Origin: Bordetella sp. H567
Lineage (GTDB): Bacteria > Pseudomonadota > Gammaproteobacteria > Burkholderiales > Burkholderiaceae_B
DNA: 64,000 bases
Reading direction: 5' to 3'
Assembly (NCBI RefSeq): GCF_001704295.1
Contig: NZ_CP012334.1
Location: forward strand, 2,678,084-2,742,083
The notes under the pieces are model-generated. The model saw only the letters and a program-made list of their open reading frames with translations. It searched no databases and had not been told where the DNA came from. Every line of letters starts with the position of its first letter. Positions within the stretch are counted from its first letter, which is position 1. A program made the position numbers and the translations under genes. Of this stretch, positions 50,562-58,520 are shown piece after piece.

Positions 50562-51002
50562 TCACATCTGGTGGTGGTGATTGGGCATGGACGGTGGCGG
50601 GGCTGGCGCGGGCGGCGCCACGTCGGGCTGTGTCGGGGCGGGCGCGGAGGGCGGCAATGCCAGGCCCAAGGCAAGGCGCATGGCGGCGATTTCCTGCTGC
50701 TGCTCGACGATGATTTCCTGGGCGATGCGCCGCAGCTGTTCATTCTTGCCGTAGCGCAGCTCGGCCTGGGCCATTTCGATCGCGCCCTGGTGGTGGGGCG
50801 CCATCATGGCGACGAAGTCCTGGTCGATGTCGCCACTGGGCTTGGCCGCCATGCCAGCCATCATCCGGTCCATGGCGGCGTTGTTTTCCGCGAGGAAGGC
50901 AGCCTCGTCGTCGCCGGCCGACCACGCGCTCGCGCCCAGTCCCAGGCTTGCCGCCAGCAGAACGGCGGCGCCATGTCTGACGCGCGCAAAAGGAATCCTC
51001 AT
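50562..51002 (-). CDS. DUF305 periplasmic protein, first gene of the sigma-factor operon
   Basis: The 146-residue protein has a signal peptide (MRIPFARVRHGAAVLLAASLGLGASAWSA). A compact DUF305 domain follows, with MDRMMAGM and FVAMMAPHHQGAIEMAQAEL, the His-His and Met-rich face found in this family. The tail is Pro-rich and ends MPNHHHQM, another possible metal ligand set. The start at 51002 has GGGGGAG before it. DUF305 proteins are often near copper genes; here no copper exporter is present, so metal binding is an inference. It leads the operon with YncE, sigma and anti-sigma. Confidence 0.9.
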   Translation of the reverse strand: MRIPFARVRHGAAVLLAASLGLGASAWSAGDDEAAFLAENNAAMDRMMAGMAAKPSGDIDQDFVAMMAPHHQGAIEMAQAELRYGKNEQLRRIAQEIIVEQQQEIAAMRLALGLALPPSAPAPTQPDVAPPAPAPPPSMPNHHHQM

Positions 51003-51126
51003 CGCTCCCCCCATATCGGAAAAAGTTCGCCAATACAGGGGTAGACGCACGAGACCGGCGCATCCTTCCATCGCCAGAAAAATTTTCGCGCGCGGGATTT
51101 TAGCTGCGGAAGTACTTGAATATAGC

Positions 51127-51151
51127 GTCTTAAGCTGTTGAATCTTAAGAC
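51127..51151. promoter_or_regulatory. Perfect 8-bp inverted repeat GTCTTAAG-N9-CTTAAGAC (candidate operator)
   Basis: Arms at 51127-51134 and 51144-51151. The right half overlaps a candidate promoter toward the MotA-type gene. The left half lies next to an AATATA (TATATT on the minus strand) that could serve the DUF305 operon. A dimeric regulator here could switch both directions. Confidence 0.6.
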
Positions 51152-51166
51152 TTATATTTGGATATT
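51138..51166 (+). promoter_or_regulatory. Candidate sigma-70-like promoter for the MotA/MotB pair
   Basis: TTGAAT (51138-51143) and GATATT (51161-51166) have a 17-base spacing; each matches consensus at four of six positions. The inverted repeat overlaps the -35 element. Distance to the start codon is about 210 bases, so the leader would be long. Confidence 0.4.
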
Positions 51167-51378
51167 CTGCCGCGACCCCAAGGCGCTGCGTGTTACAACC
51201 CCGCCGGCCACGCCACGGCGCCGGCATTCCTTCAACCGCCAGGTTTCGGGGGTTTTTCGCCCCTTTTTACGGCCGTTGGCATCGCGATCCGCTCACTAGA
51301 ATGGACCCCGTCCCGTCAAGTCGTGCGGGATCCGGCTGGCCTGACGGCCTGGACCGGCCGCCTTCCATGGGCCTCACA

Positions 51379-52287
51379 ATGAATGCTTCAACCCTGATCG
51401 GCATCGCCGTCGCCATCGCGACCCTGGCGGCTGCCATATTTTCCTCTTCGCCGGACGCCATCGCGTTCGTCAATCTTCCCGGGCTGGGCATCGTGGTGGG
51501 CGGCACCGCGGCGGCGGTATTCATCGGCTATCCGATGACGGAAGTCCGCCGCATCGGGCCGCTGCTGCGGCGGGTGTTCCGCAACGAGAAGCTGGACACC
51601 CAGCGCGACATCGACGAACTGGTCGCGCTGGCCCACAGCTGGGCGGGATCCAACGTGCACAACGTCGAACGCGAATTGCAGAAGGTGACCAATCCTTTTC
51701 TGCGCACCGGCGTCCAGCTGATCATCGACAACACCCCGGAAGAACAGATCGTCGAGCTGTTGCAGTGGCGCATCGCCCGCATGCGCGCCCGTGAACAGGC
51801 CGAGGCGCAAATGTTCCGCACCATGGCCAGCTTCGCGCCGGCCTTCGGCATGCTCGCCACGCTGATCGGCCTGGTCAACCTGATGACCGTACTGGGCTCG
51901 CAAGGCATGGACGTCATCGGCAAGCAAATGGGCATCGCCCTGATCGCGACCTTCTACGGCATCCTGCTGGCCAACCTGATCTGCAAGCCCATCGCGATCA
52001 AGCTGGAACGCCGCACCGAACAGCGGCTGGTGCTGATGAACATGGTGCTGCAGGGCATATCGATGATGTGCGAGCGGCGCGGCCCGGCCATGGTGCGCGA
52101 GACGCTCAATTCCTTCATGCAGAACTTCGAGGACGAAATCCGCGAGCAGCCGCCCCGGAAAAAAGGCAAGGCCGCCTCGGCCGCCGGTGCCGCCGGCGCG
52201 GCATCGCGGGCCGCGCCCAGCCTGGCCGGCCAGGGATTGCCGGATGCCGCGTCCTTGCGCAACCGGGCGAGCTCGCAGCGGCCATGA
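51379..52287 (+). CDS. MotA/PomA-type proton-channel subunit (non-flagellar context)
   Basis: The 302-residue membrane protein has four hydrophobic segments: about 5-21, 33-50, 150-172 and 182-202. The MotA features are the Pro helix FAPAFGMLATLIGLVNLM (Pro154) and IALIATFYGILLANLICKPIA. The large cytoplasmic loop between helices 2 and 3 contains VTNPFLRTGVQLIIDNTP. The C-terminal tail is Lys/Ala/Gly-rich and longer than usual. The start at 51379 is favoured; 51367 is in frame too. It overlaps its MotB-type partner by 4 bp. No flagellar gene is near, so it may be a stator for another device. Confidence 0.88.
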   Translation: MNASTLIGIAVAIATLAAAIFSSSPDAIAFVNLPGLGIVVGGTAAAVFIGYPMTEVRRIGPLLRRVFRNEKLDTQRDIDELVALAHSWAGSNVHNVERELQKVTNPFLRTGVQLIIDNTPEEQIVELLQWRIARMRAREQAEAQMFRTMASFAPAFGMLATLIGLVNLMTVLGSQGMDVIGKQMGIALIATFYGILLANLICKPIAIKLERRTEQRLVLMNMVLQGISMMCERRGPAMVRETLNSFMQNFEDEIREQPPRKKGKAASAAGAAGAASRAAPSLAGQGLPDAASLRNRASSQRP

Positions 52288-53162
52288 GTTCCACGCATTC
52301 CCGCGCATCCTGGATAGACGTCGCGATACAGCGCAAGGCGGAGGAAGAACGCCTGCAGCGCGAACGCAGCAAGACGGTGCGCCGCAACCGGTACGAGCGC
52401 TGGCATGTGCCCGAAACCCTGGACAGGGAGCCGGACAACTGGCTGATGACGTACCTGGACCTGATCACGCTGCTGTTGGCCCTGTTCGTGGTGATGCTGG
52501 CGCTGACGCGGATCGGCCCCGGCCCGGGCGCCAAGCCGCCGGAGGTGGCGGCCGGCGTCAGCCTGGCCAAGCTGCCGCCGGGACCCGTCGAACCATGGGC
52601 CGCGGACCTGCCCAAGATCCCGGAAGCATGGTCGCGGCTGCCGGACCCGCCACCGCCCGAAGCCACCGCGACGGCGCCGACCGAACCGCTGGAAAAGCCG
52701 GCGCCACCGGTCAAGATGCCGACGGCCGAGGAACTGGGCCTGGCCGATCTGGGCAAGTCGGTGGACGTGCAGATCAACCGCCGGACGGTCAGCTTCAGGA
52801 TCAGCAACGAACTGCTGTTCACGTCGGGGCAGGCCACCCTCAGCAAGGAAGGCGGCCCGCTGATCAAGAAGCTGGCCGACGTCATCAATCGCAGCAAGTT
52901 CCCCGTGTCGGTCGAAGGCCACAGCGACAACGTTCCCATCCTGACGCGGCAGTTCGCCTCCAACTGGGACTTGTCGACCAGCCGCGCCACATCGGTCCTG
53001 CGTGAATTGGTGCATGACGGCGTCGATCCGCAACGCCTGCGCGCGGTGGGCTACGCGGATACCCAGCCGCTGCAAAGCAATGACACGCAGGCGGGCAGGG
53101 CGGCCAACCGGCGCGTGGAGCTGATCATGCGTATCGTGCCGGACAAGGATACGGCGCGGTAA
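52284..53162 (+). CDS. MotB/OmpA-type stator partner protein
   Basis: The 292-residue protein begins with a charged cytoplasmic stretch (about 1-52). Then comes a membrane helix, NWLMTYLDLITLLLALFVVM, in which Asp59 takes the place of the ion-carrying Asp of MotB. A Pro-rich periplasmic linker (about 80-150) leads to an OmpA domain (about 165-285) with SVEGHSDNVPI, NWDLSTSRATSVL and GRAANRRVELI for peptidoglycan binding. The start overlaps the MotA-type stop. The N-terminal extension, longer than in E. coli MotB, might bind a partner. Confidence 0.9.
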   Translation: MSSTHSRASWIDVAIQRKAEEERLQRERSKTVRRNRYERWHVPETLDREPDNWLMTYLDLITLLLALFVVMLALTRIGPGPGAKPPEVAAGVSLAKLPPGPVEPWAADLPKIPEAWSRLPDPPPPEATATAPTEPLEKPAPPVKMPTAEELGLADLGKSVDVQINRRTVSFRISNELLFTSGQATLSKEGGPLIKKLADVINRSKFPVSVEGHSDNVPILTRQFASNWDLSTSRATSVLRELVHDGVDPQRLRAVGYADTQPLQSNDTQAGRAANRRVELIMRIVPDKDTAR

Positions 53163-53177
53163 GGCGGTGCCTGTACG

Positions 53178-54044
53178 TCACGCCCCTGCGGCGGCTTGCC
53201 GTTGCGGTGGACGGCTGCCCTGTTCTTCGGCGGACAGTATCCGCGTCAGGTAAGCGTGGTATTCCGTATGGCATCTCTCGTCCTCCACCGTGGCCTGGGC
53301 CCGCACGATCAATGCGCCAGGCGAACTGTGCAAGCTACTGAATACGAGCTGGCCGTCGCGCAGCGCGAAGTTCGAGGAGGCGCTGAGCGTCAGCTTGGGA
53401 CCGCGGTTTTCGCCGACATACAGCGCGACCAGGCCCAGGGGCAGCGTGGAAGGCAGTGACTGCAGGGCGTTGCGGGTGGCATCGATGCTGATCAGGCCGG
53501 CCGGCAGCGTCTCCGGCAAGGCGGACAGGCTGTTATACGAGACATCCAGCCTTTGAAGCTTGCCAGGCAGAAAAGCCGGCAAGGTTTCGAACTGGTTCTG
53601 CGCAAGAATCAGCGTTTGGATGCCGCATGGCAGCGTCGGCAGCCTGGTCAAGCGGTTTTTCGATAGATCGAGCTCGACCACATCGGGCAGCAGCGGCGGC
53701 GCCTGCCGCAGGTTCAGATTGCTCAGATTCAGTTTGGTGGCGCCGCGCTGCGCCAACGCGGCTTCGACTCTGCGGCGTGCCTCCGCACGCTTTTCCCCGG
53801 CGGCCCCTTCGCGGACATACCGGTCCATGATCGCGGCCATCCTGGCCTTCAGATTGGCCATTCCATCCACGGGCGCGCCCGGCACCGGGCTGGGCGCCGG
53901 GTCTACCGCGTTCAGCAAAGTCCCGATTTCCTTGGCGGTGCCATTGGCAGTACCGAATGACGCGGTAGTGCAGGTGCCGGCGAGCCCAGGCGGTTCGAGG
54001 GGGGCGACTGAGAATGAATAGGACAGCGTAGTAGCAGTGGTCAT
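53178..54044 (-). CDS. LPX-type leucine-rich-repeat protein (candidate secreted effector)
   Basis: The 288-residue protein has about 90 N-terminal residues with no recognised domain or signal peptide. About six short LRR units of the bacterial LPX kind follow (residues 105-200: VVELDLSKNRLTRLPTLP; LQRLDVSYNSLSALPETLP), and then a 60-residue C-terminal region. Similar LRRs occur in IpaH/SspH-type and YopM-type effectors delivered by type III secretion. The catalytic NEL ubiquitin-ligase domain is absent. It is a single gene, convergent with the MotB-type gene, with a weak ribosome site. Effector status is a guess from the repeat type. Confidence 0.82.
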   Translation of the reverse strand: MTTATTLSYSFSVAPLEPPGLAGTCTTASFGTANGTAKEIGTLLNAVDPAPSPVPGAPVDGMANLKARMAAIMDRYVREGAAGEKRAEARRRVEAALAQRGATKLNLSNLNLRQAPPLLPDVVELDLSKNRLTRLPTLPCGIQTLILAQNQFETLPAFLPGKLQRLDVSYNSLSALPETLPAGLISIDATRNALQSLPSTLPLGLVALYVGENRGPKLTLSASSNFALRDGQLVFSSLHSSPGALIVRAQATVEDERCHTEYHAYLTRILSAEEQGSRPPQRQAAAGA

Positions 54045-54308
54045 GGATGGAACGATAGGTAACGGTGAAGTAGGGTCATGGAGCGCGAAGGCGGTTCGTT
54101 ACGTCCATGATTACCGGGGTTCCGTGCGAATTCCGATCTTTCACTACGCCATTACGCGCAAGCGCCGGGCATCATTCCTACACGATACGAAACGGGCGGA
54201 CATGCCACGGCACGTCCACGGCACACGCGGCCTTTAACATAAGCGTCATCCAAACGGACTAGGATCAAAGCACGGTGGCGCGTAAGGCGTCGCGGCAGCG
54301 ACAGGCCC

Positions 54309-55469
54309 ATGACGATGAAAATCCTCTATACGAATTTCCATTGCGCAAACGGGGTAGGCGGTCATACCTCGTATATTGCGCGCCTGGCCACCGCACTGGC
54401 ACAACGCCATTGCGTCCACATCGCGGCGCCGGCCTCCAGCGCGCTGCGGCGCATAGGTAGCGAGCTGCCGGGCGTGCGGACACACGCACAGGAATTTCCC
54501 AGTCGTCTCTACCGGCTGCCTGCCGCGGTCCGGCAGTTGAACCATTTGCTCAGCACGCAGCGGTACGACATCGTGCACGTCAACGGCTCCAGCGATCACC
54601 GTCTCGTGCTGCTCGCTTCCCTGACGCTGCGCAAGCGGCCGAAGATCGTCCTGACCAAGCACAACGATCATCGCATCAAGGGGACCAGCGCGTGGTTGCG
54701 CATCCTGGCGGGCACCGACCATGTGATCGCCGTATGCGATCACGTCAAGCGCAAACTTGCCAGGAGTCCCTATGCCAGGAAAGGCGTGACGCGGGTCTTC
54801 AACGGGATCGACACGCGCCGGTTCACGCCGGCCGCCCAAGCGTCGCGGGCGGCCATGCGAGAGAAGTATTTCCAGACCGCTATGCCGGATCGCATCGTGC
54901 TGGGCAGCAACGCCGGCACATCGGACTACAAAGGCTGGATGTACATGGTCAGGGCGGTGGCCGAACTGCCTCGTCCGCTGCGCGACAGGTTCCACGTTGC
55001 CGTGGCGGGCGGCCCTCCCTCGGCGGCCGACCTGGAAGAGGTGCGCGCATTGAGCATGCACGAGCATTTCACCTATGTCGGGGACCTGGACGACGTGCGG
55101 CCTTTTCTGGCGGCCATCGACGTGGGCTTCGTGCTGTCGCATCGCACGGAGACCATTTCGTTTGCCTGCCGCGAGATGATGGCCACCGGCAAGCCGGTGA
55201 TCGTCACCGCGCATTCCGGCCTGCCGGAAAATATCACCCCCGGCATCGACGGCTGGATCGTGCCGCCGTGCTCGGCGACCGCGCTCTCTGCGCTGCTGAA
55301 GGCGCTGGAGTCCGGCGCGCATGACATCGCACGCATGGGGGCGGCCGCGCGCACGAAGGCCGTGCGCGAATTCGGCATCGAGCCTTTCATCGACGGTACC
55401 GAGCACGTCTACCTGGGCCTGATGAATCCTCTGCCCGGCATCCTGGAACTCTACGACCCGCGCGTGTAG
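54309..55469 (+). CDS. Family-4-type glycosyltransferase (GT-B)
   Basis: The 386-residue protein has the GT-B double Rossmann layout. The N-terminal half has KILYTNFHCANGVGGHTSYIARLA with the Gly-rich acceptor loop. The C-terminal half has the donor motif ETISFACREMMATGKPVIVT with Glu residues in the ExxxxxxxE pattern, then SGLPENITPGIDGWIVPP. It would transfer a sugar in lipopolysaccharide or polysaccharide assembly, retaining mechanism. It stands alone; a terminator-like hairpin follows. The start at 54309 or the ATG two codons later are both possible. Confidence 0.9.
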   Translation: MTMKILYTNFHCANGVGGHTSYIARLATALAQRHCVHIAAPASSALRRIGSELPGVRTHAQEFPSRLYRLPAAVRQLNHLLSTQRYDIVHVNGSSDHRLVLLASLTLRKRPKIVLTKHNDHRIKGTSAWLRILAGTDHVIAVCDHVKRKLARSPYARKGVTRVFNGIDTRRFTPAAQASRAAMREKYFQTAMPDRIVLGSNAGTSDYKGWMYMVRAVAELPRPLRDRFHVAVAGGPPSAADLEEVRALSMHEHFTYVGDLDDVRPFLAAIDVGFVLSHRTETISFACREMMATGKPVIVTAHSGLPENITPGIDGWIVPPCSATALSALLKALESGAHDIARMGAAARTKAVREFGIEPFIDGTEHVYLGLMNPLPGILELYDPRV

Positions 55470-55481
55470 ACGCCGGCAAGA

Positions 55482-55519
55482 ACGACGGCCCGCATCACCG
55501 AGGTGTTGCGGGCCGTCGT
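55482..55519 (+). terminator. Strong 13-bp stem-loop after the glycosyltransferase gene
   Basis: Perfect 13-base arms (55482-55494 and 55507-55519) with a 12-base loop, 13 bases after the stop codon. It faces the convergent membrane-protein gene. A T-run is lacking, but the stem is strong and GC-rich, so it is a likely bidirectional terminator. Confidence 0.75.
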
Positions 55520-55605
55520 GCGTACTGCGCCTTGCCGGGCGCCGGCAAGGCCTCTGGCCGCCAGCCGCGCGCATCTTCCATCGGATGAAGCGCCGGCGGC
55601 CCGGA

Positions 55606-56514
55606 TCACAGTACGGCGTCGCGCGTGCGGCCGCCGCGGGTGGCGGCGTAGCTGGACGAGAACGCGCCGATCAGCATCGAGATAAAGGCCCACAGCGCAA
55701 AGCCGACCGCGGCCTTGCGGGCCTCGTCGGCCGCCTCGCGCGCCTTTTGCTTGGCATCGTCCGCCGCTTGCTTGGCGCGGTTGATCGTGTCGTCGATGCG
55801 CTTTTCCGCGGTGGCCTGGTCCACGCCGGCCTGGGTGGAAATGACGCGGGCGACGTAGGTCTTGTCCTCGGGCGTGATGGATCCTCGCGCCAGGCTGGCG
55901 GCGACGATACGTCCGACCTCCGCCTTCGCGGCGTCGCCTTGCGTCGCATCGGGGCGATCCGAACGGAACAGGCTGTCGACGAAGTACTGTGCCGACGGCC
56001 CCGGCGTGGCGCTCGCGCCCGCGCCACTGCCCGCCGCCGCGGCCGTTGCCGCGGTGGCTGCGCCGGACACCGCGCTCGCGCCCACCTTGGCCGCGCCGCT
56101 GACCGCTGAGCTAACGCCGGACCCCAACATGAATGCGCTGACCACTGCGGCCACCGCCCATACCAGGAATCCATGCGCGGTATCGCGGAAATACACTTCG
56201 TCGGAATGCACGTCCACCCATTTGGTGCGCATGCGCCCCGCGATATAGCCGCCTAGTCCGGCCGATACGATCTGGATGACGACCAGCCAGATGATGAGGC
56301 CTATGCCGATGGTCTTGGCCGAGGCACCCTCGTCACCCCACGGCGACATGGAGGCGAAGCCGAACCCCGCCCCGGCTAACAGCAGCATCAGGTAAGTGGC
56401 GGCCGCCACGAAGGCCCCCGCCAGGACGGCGCCCCAGGAGACGGCCGAGCCGAAGGACTCGCGCTTGCCCAGTGACGCCGGCGAAACGCCGGTCTGCAAA
56501 GTGGTGCTTTCCAT
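55606..56514 (-). CDS. Conserved four-helix membrane protein of unknown function
   Basis: The 302-residue protein has membrane segments at about 22-52, 67-92, 115-137 and 275-297. The long middle part (about 140-270) is Ala/Ser-rich, then charged and helical (DDTINRAKQAADDAKQKARE), and probably soluble. The block VHSDEVYFRDTAHGFLVWAVAA is well conserved in proteins I have seen annotated only as hypothetical. The start at 56514 has GAGG upstream. It is a single gene. No function can be assigned; an envelope stress or scaffold role is possible. Confidence 0.78.
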   Translation of the reverse strand: MESTTLQTGVSPASLGKRESFGSAVSWGAVLAGAFVAAATYLMLLLAGAGFGFASMSPWGDEGASAKTIGIGLIIWLVVIQIVSAGLGGYIAGRMRTKWVDVHSDEVYFRDTAHGFLVWAVAAVVSAFMLGSGVSSAVSGAAKVGASAVSGAATAATAAAAGSGAGASATPGPSAQYFVDSLFRSDRPDATQGDAAKAEVGRIVAASLARGSITPEDKTYVARVISTQAGVDQATAEKRIDDTINRAKQAADDAKQKAREAADEARKAAVGFALWAFISMLIGAFSSSYAATRGGRTRDAVL

Positions 56515-56694
56515 GGAATAACCTCGCTCAGATAGGGTGACGAACCGCCGCCCTGAGCAATTGGCATACCTGGAGCACCGCCGCGCATCGCGACGCGGCA
56601 CGGGGCGTATCGCATCGGCACCCCCCTGGCGCGGCACATTGTCGGGTGCGCCAGGGGCGTCCGGCACGGCAAGGCCGGCCGCAGATCAGGGTGC

Positions 56695-57480
56695 TCAGGC
56701 GCCGAAGCCGCCGTCGATCGTCAGGCTCGCCCCGGTAACGAAGCCCGCCTCGGGACCGGCAAGATAAGCCACCATGCCGGCGATCTCTTCGGGGCGCGCG
56801 TGGCGCGGCAATGCCATCAGGCCGTGCAGCATCTCGGCGAACTCGCCGCTTTCCGGGTTCATGTCGGTGTTGGTCGGTCCCGGCTGGACGTTGTTGACCG
56901 TGATGCCGCGCGGGCCGAGATCGCGCGCCATGCCGCGCACCAGGCCTTGCAGCGCGGACTTGCTCATCGCATAGGCGGCGCCGCCGGGAAACGGCATGCG
57001 GTCGGCGTTGACGCTGCCGATATTGATGATGCGGCCACCGTCGGGCATATGCGGCAGCACCGCCTTCGATGCGACGAATACCGCGCGCACGTTCAAGTCC
57101 AGCGTGCGGTCGAAATCGTCCAGCGAAAAGGTCTCGATCGGCCCCAGGAACAGCGCGCCCGCGTTGTTGACCAGGATATCGACGCCGCCGAACTCGAGCG
57201 CCGCGGCATCGACCGCCTGGGCGACGGCTTGCGGGTCCGCGACATCGGCCTGCAGGGCCAGCGCGCGGGCGCCGCCGGCCTCCAATTCGGCCGCCAAGGC
57301 GCGAGCCTGCTGGGCCGAGCCGCGATAGGTGAAGGCGACATGGGCGCCGTCCCGCGCCAGGCGGCGGACGATGGATGCGCCGATCCCGCGTGCGCCCCCG
57401 GTGACGAAGGCGGTCTTGCCGGCCAGGGGCGCGCCGCGCGTGGCGTCATCGCGGCTTGCGGAAAGGACTGGAGAGTTCAT
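56695..57480 (-). CDS. Short-chain dehydrogenase/reductase (SDR)
   Basis: The 261-residue classical SDR has the cofactor motif TGGARGIGASIV, NNAGALF and the catalytic Ser-Tyr-Lys in GSVNADRMPF / YAMSKSAL. The C-terminus TGASLTIDGGFGA is typical. It is divergent from a LysR regulator (start 57597), which probably controls it. The start at 57480 gives the usual length. The TYRGS near residue 50 suggests NADP use. The substrate is unknown. Confidence 0.94.
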   Translation of the reverse strand: MNSPVLSASRDDATRGAPLAGKTAFVTGGARGIGASIVRRLARDGAHVAFTYRGSAQQARALAAELEAGGARALALQADVADPQAVAQAVDAAALEFGGVDILVNNAGALFLGPIETFSLDDFDRTLDLNVRAVFVASKAVLPHMPDGGRIINIGSVNADRMPFPGGAAYAMSKSALQGLVRGMARDLGPRGITVNNVQPGPTNTDMNPESGEFAEMLHGLMALPRHARPEEIAGMVAYLAGPEAGFVTGASLTIDGGFGA

Positions 57481-57596
57481 GATCGAGTACCTCGTGGGTG
57501 GTTTGAAAGTGCTGCCAGTATTCCCTTTCCGATCTGCTCGCGGTAGCCGATAATCGGTTGATGCATCTTCAACCTTGACTATCAAGTGGTTCGGAC

Positions 57597-58520
57597 ATGG
57601 AAGCCTTGAACCTGCTGGAATCTTTCATCCGCAGCGCGCAGCTGGGCAGTTTCTCGGCCGCGGCGCGGCGGCTGGGCATGACGCCGGCAGCGGTCAGCAA
57701 GAACGTCGCGCGGCTGGAGGCGCAGCTGGGCTTGCGGCTGTTCCATCGAAGCACGCGCACCCTGTCGCTGACCGAAGGCGGCGAGCGTTTCCTGGCCGAC
57801 GTGTCAGCCCACTTCGCCGGCCTGCAGGACGCGTTCGCGCATGCCGCGCAGCACGAGGGGCAGCCGTCGGGCGTGCTGCGCTTGAGCGTTGCGCTGGCCT
57901 TCGGGCGCGAATATCTGGTGCCGATGCTGGGCGACTTCCTGGCCCGCTATCCCGCCATCGTTCCTGACTGGCATTTCGACAATCGAGCGGCGGACCTGGT
58001 GCGCGAAGGCTACGACGCGGCCATCGGCGGGGGCATCGAACTGACCGAAGGCGTGGTGGCGCGGCAGTTGGCGGTGACGCACGTGGTGGCGGTGGCGTCG
58101 CCCGCCTACATGGCGGGCCGCCGCATGCCCGGGCATCCGGACGACCTGGCGGAGCTGGATGGCATCGTCCGGCGGTCGAGCCCCACCGGACGGGTGCGGA
58201 CATGGACGCTGCGCCACGCCAACGGCCAGGAGGCCAGCGCCGAATGCCGCACGCGCATGATATTCGATGATCCCGAAGCGATGGCCGCCGCGGCGAAGCT
58301 GGGCTATGGGGTGGCGCTGGTGCCTACGCCGCATGCCGCGCCATGGCTGGCCACCGGCGAACTCATCCGGCTGCTGCCGGGCTGGTGCGCCGTATGGGGG
58401 CCCATCTCCATCTACTATCCCAACAAGAAGCTGATGCCGCCCAAGACACGGGTCTTCGTGGACTTCGTCATCGCGTACTTCCGCGAAAAGCGCCTGGCCG
58501 CGCTTTTCGACCCGCGCTGA
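57597..58520 (+). CDS. LysR-family transcriptional regulator, divergent from SDR
   Basis: The 307-residue regulator has the N-terminal helix-turn-helix (LNLLESFIRSAQLGSFSAAARRLGMT; AVSKNVARLEAQLG) and a CrgA-like effector domain. The 116-bp gap to the SDR start holds the shared promoter. It probably represses or activates the SDR gene. The amidohydrolase convergent to it begins (stop) at the next base after its stop. Confidence 0.94.
   Translation: MEALNLLESFIRSAQLGSFSAAARRLGMTPAAVSKNVARLEAQLGLRLFHRSTRTLSLTEGGERFLADVSAHFAGLQDAFAHAAQHEGQPSGVLRLSVALAFGREYLVPMLGDFLARYPAIVPDWHFDNRAADLVREGYDAAIGGGIELTEGVVARQLAVTHVVAVASPAYMAGRRMPGHPDDLAELDGIVRRSSPTGRVRTWTLRHANGQEASAECRTRMIFDDPEAMAAAAKLGYGVALVPTPHAAPWLATGELIRLLPGWCAVWGPISIYYPNKKLMPPKTRVFVDFVIAYFREKRLAALFDPR

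Larger units (their letters stand above)
51003..51378. other. Divergent promoter region between DUF305 operon and MotA/MotB pair
   Basis: 376 bases without a gene. It is AT-rich between 51070 and 51170 and contains the perfect inverted repeat listed separately. Bases 51180-51378 would be the MotA-type leader; no small open frame there is convincing. Confidence 0.6.
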
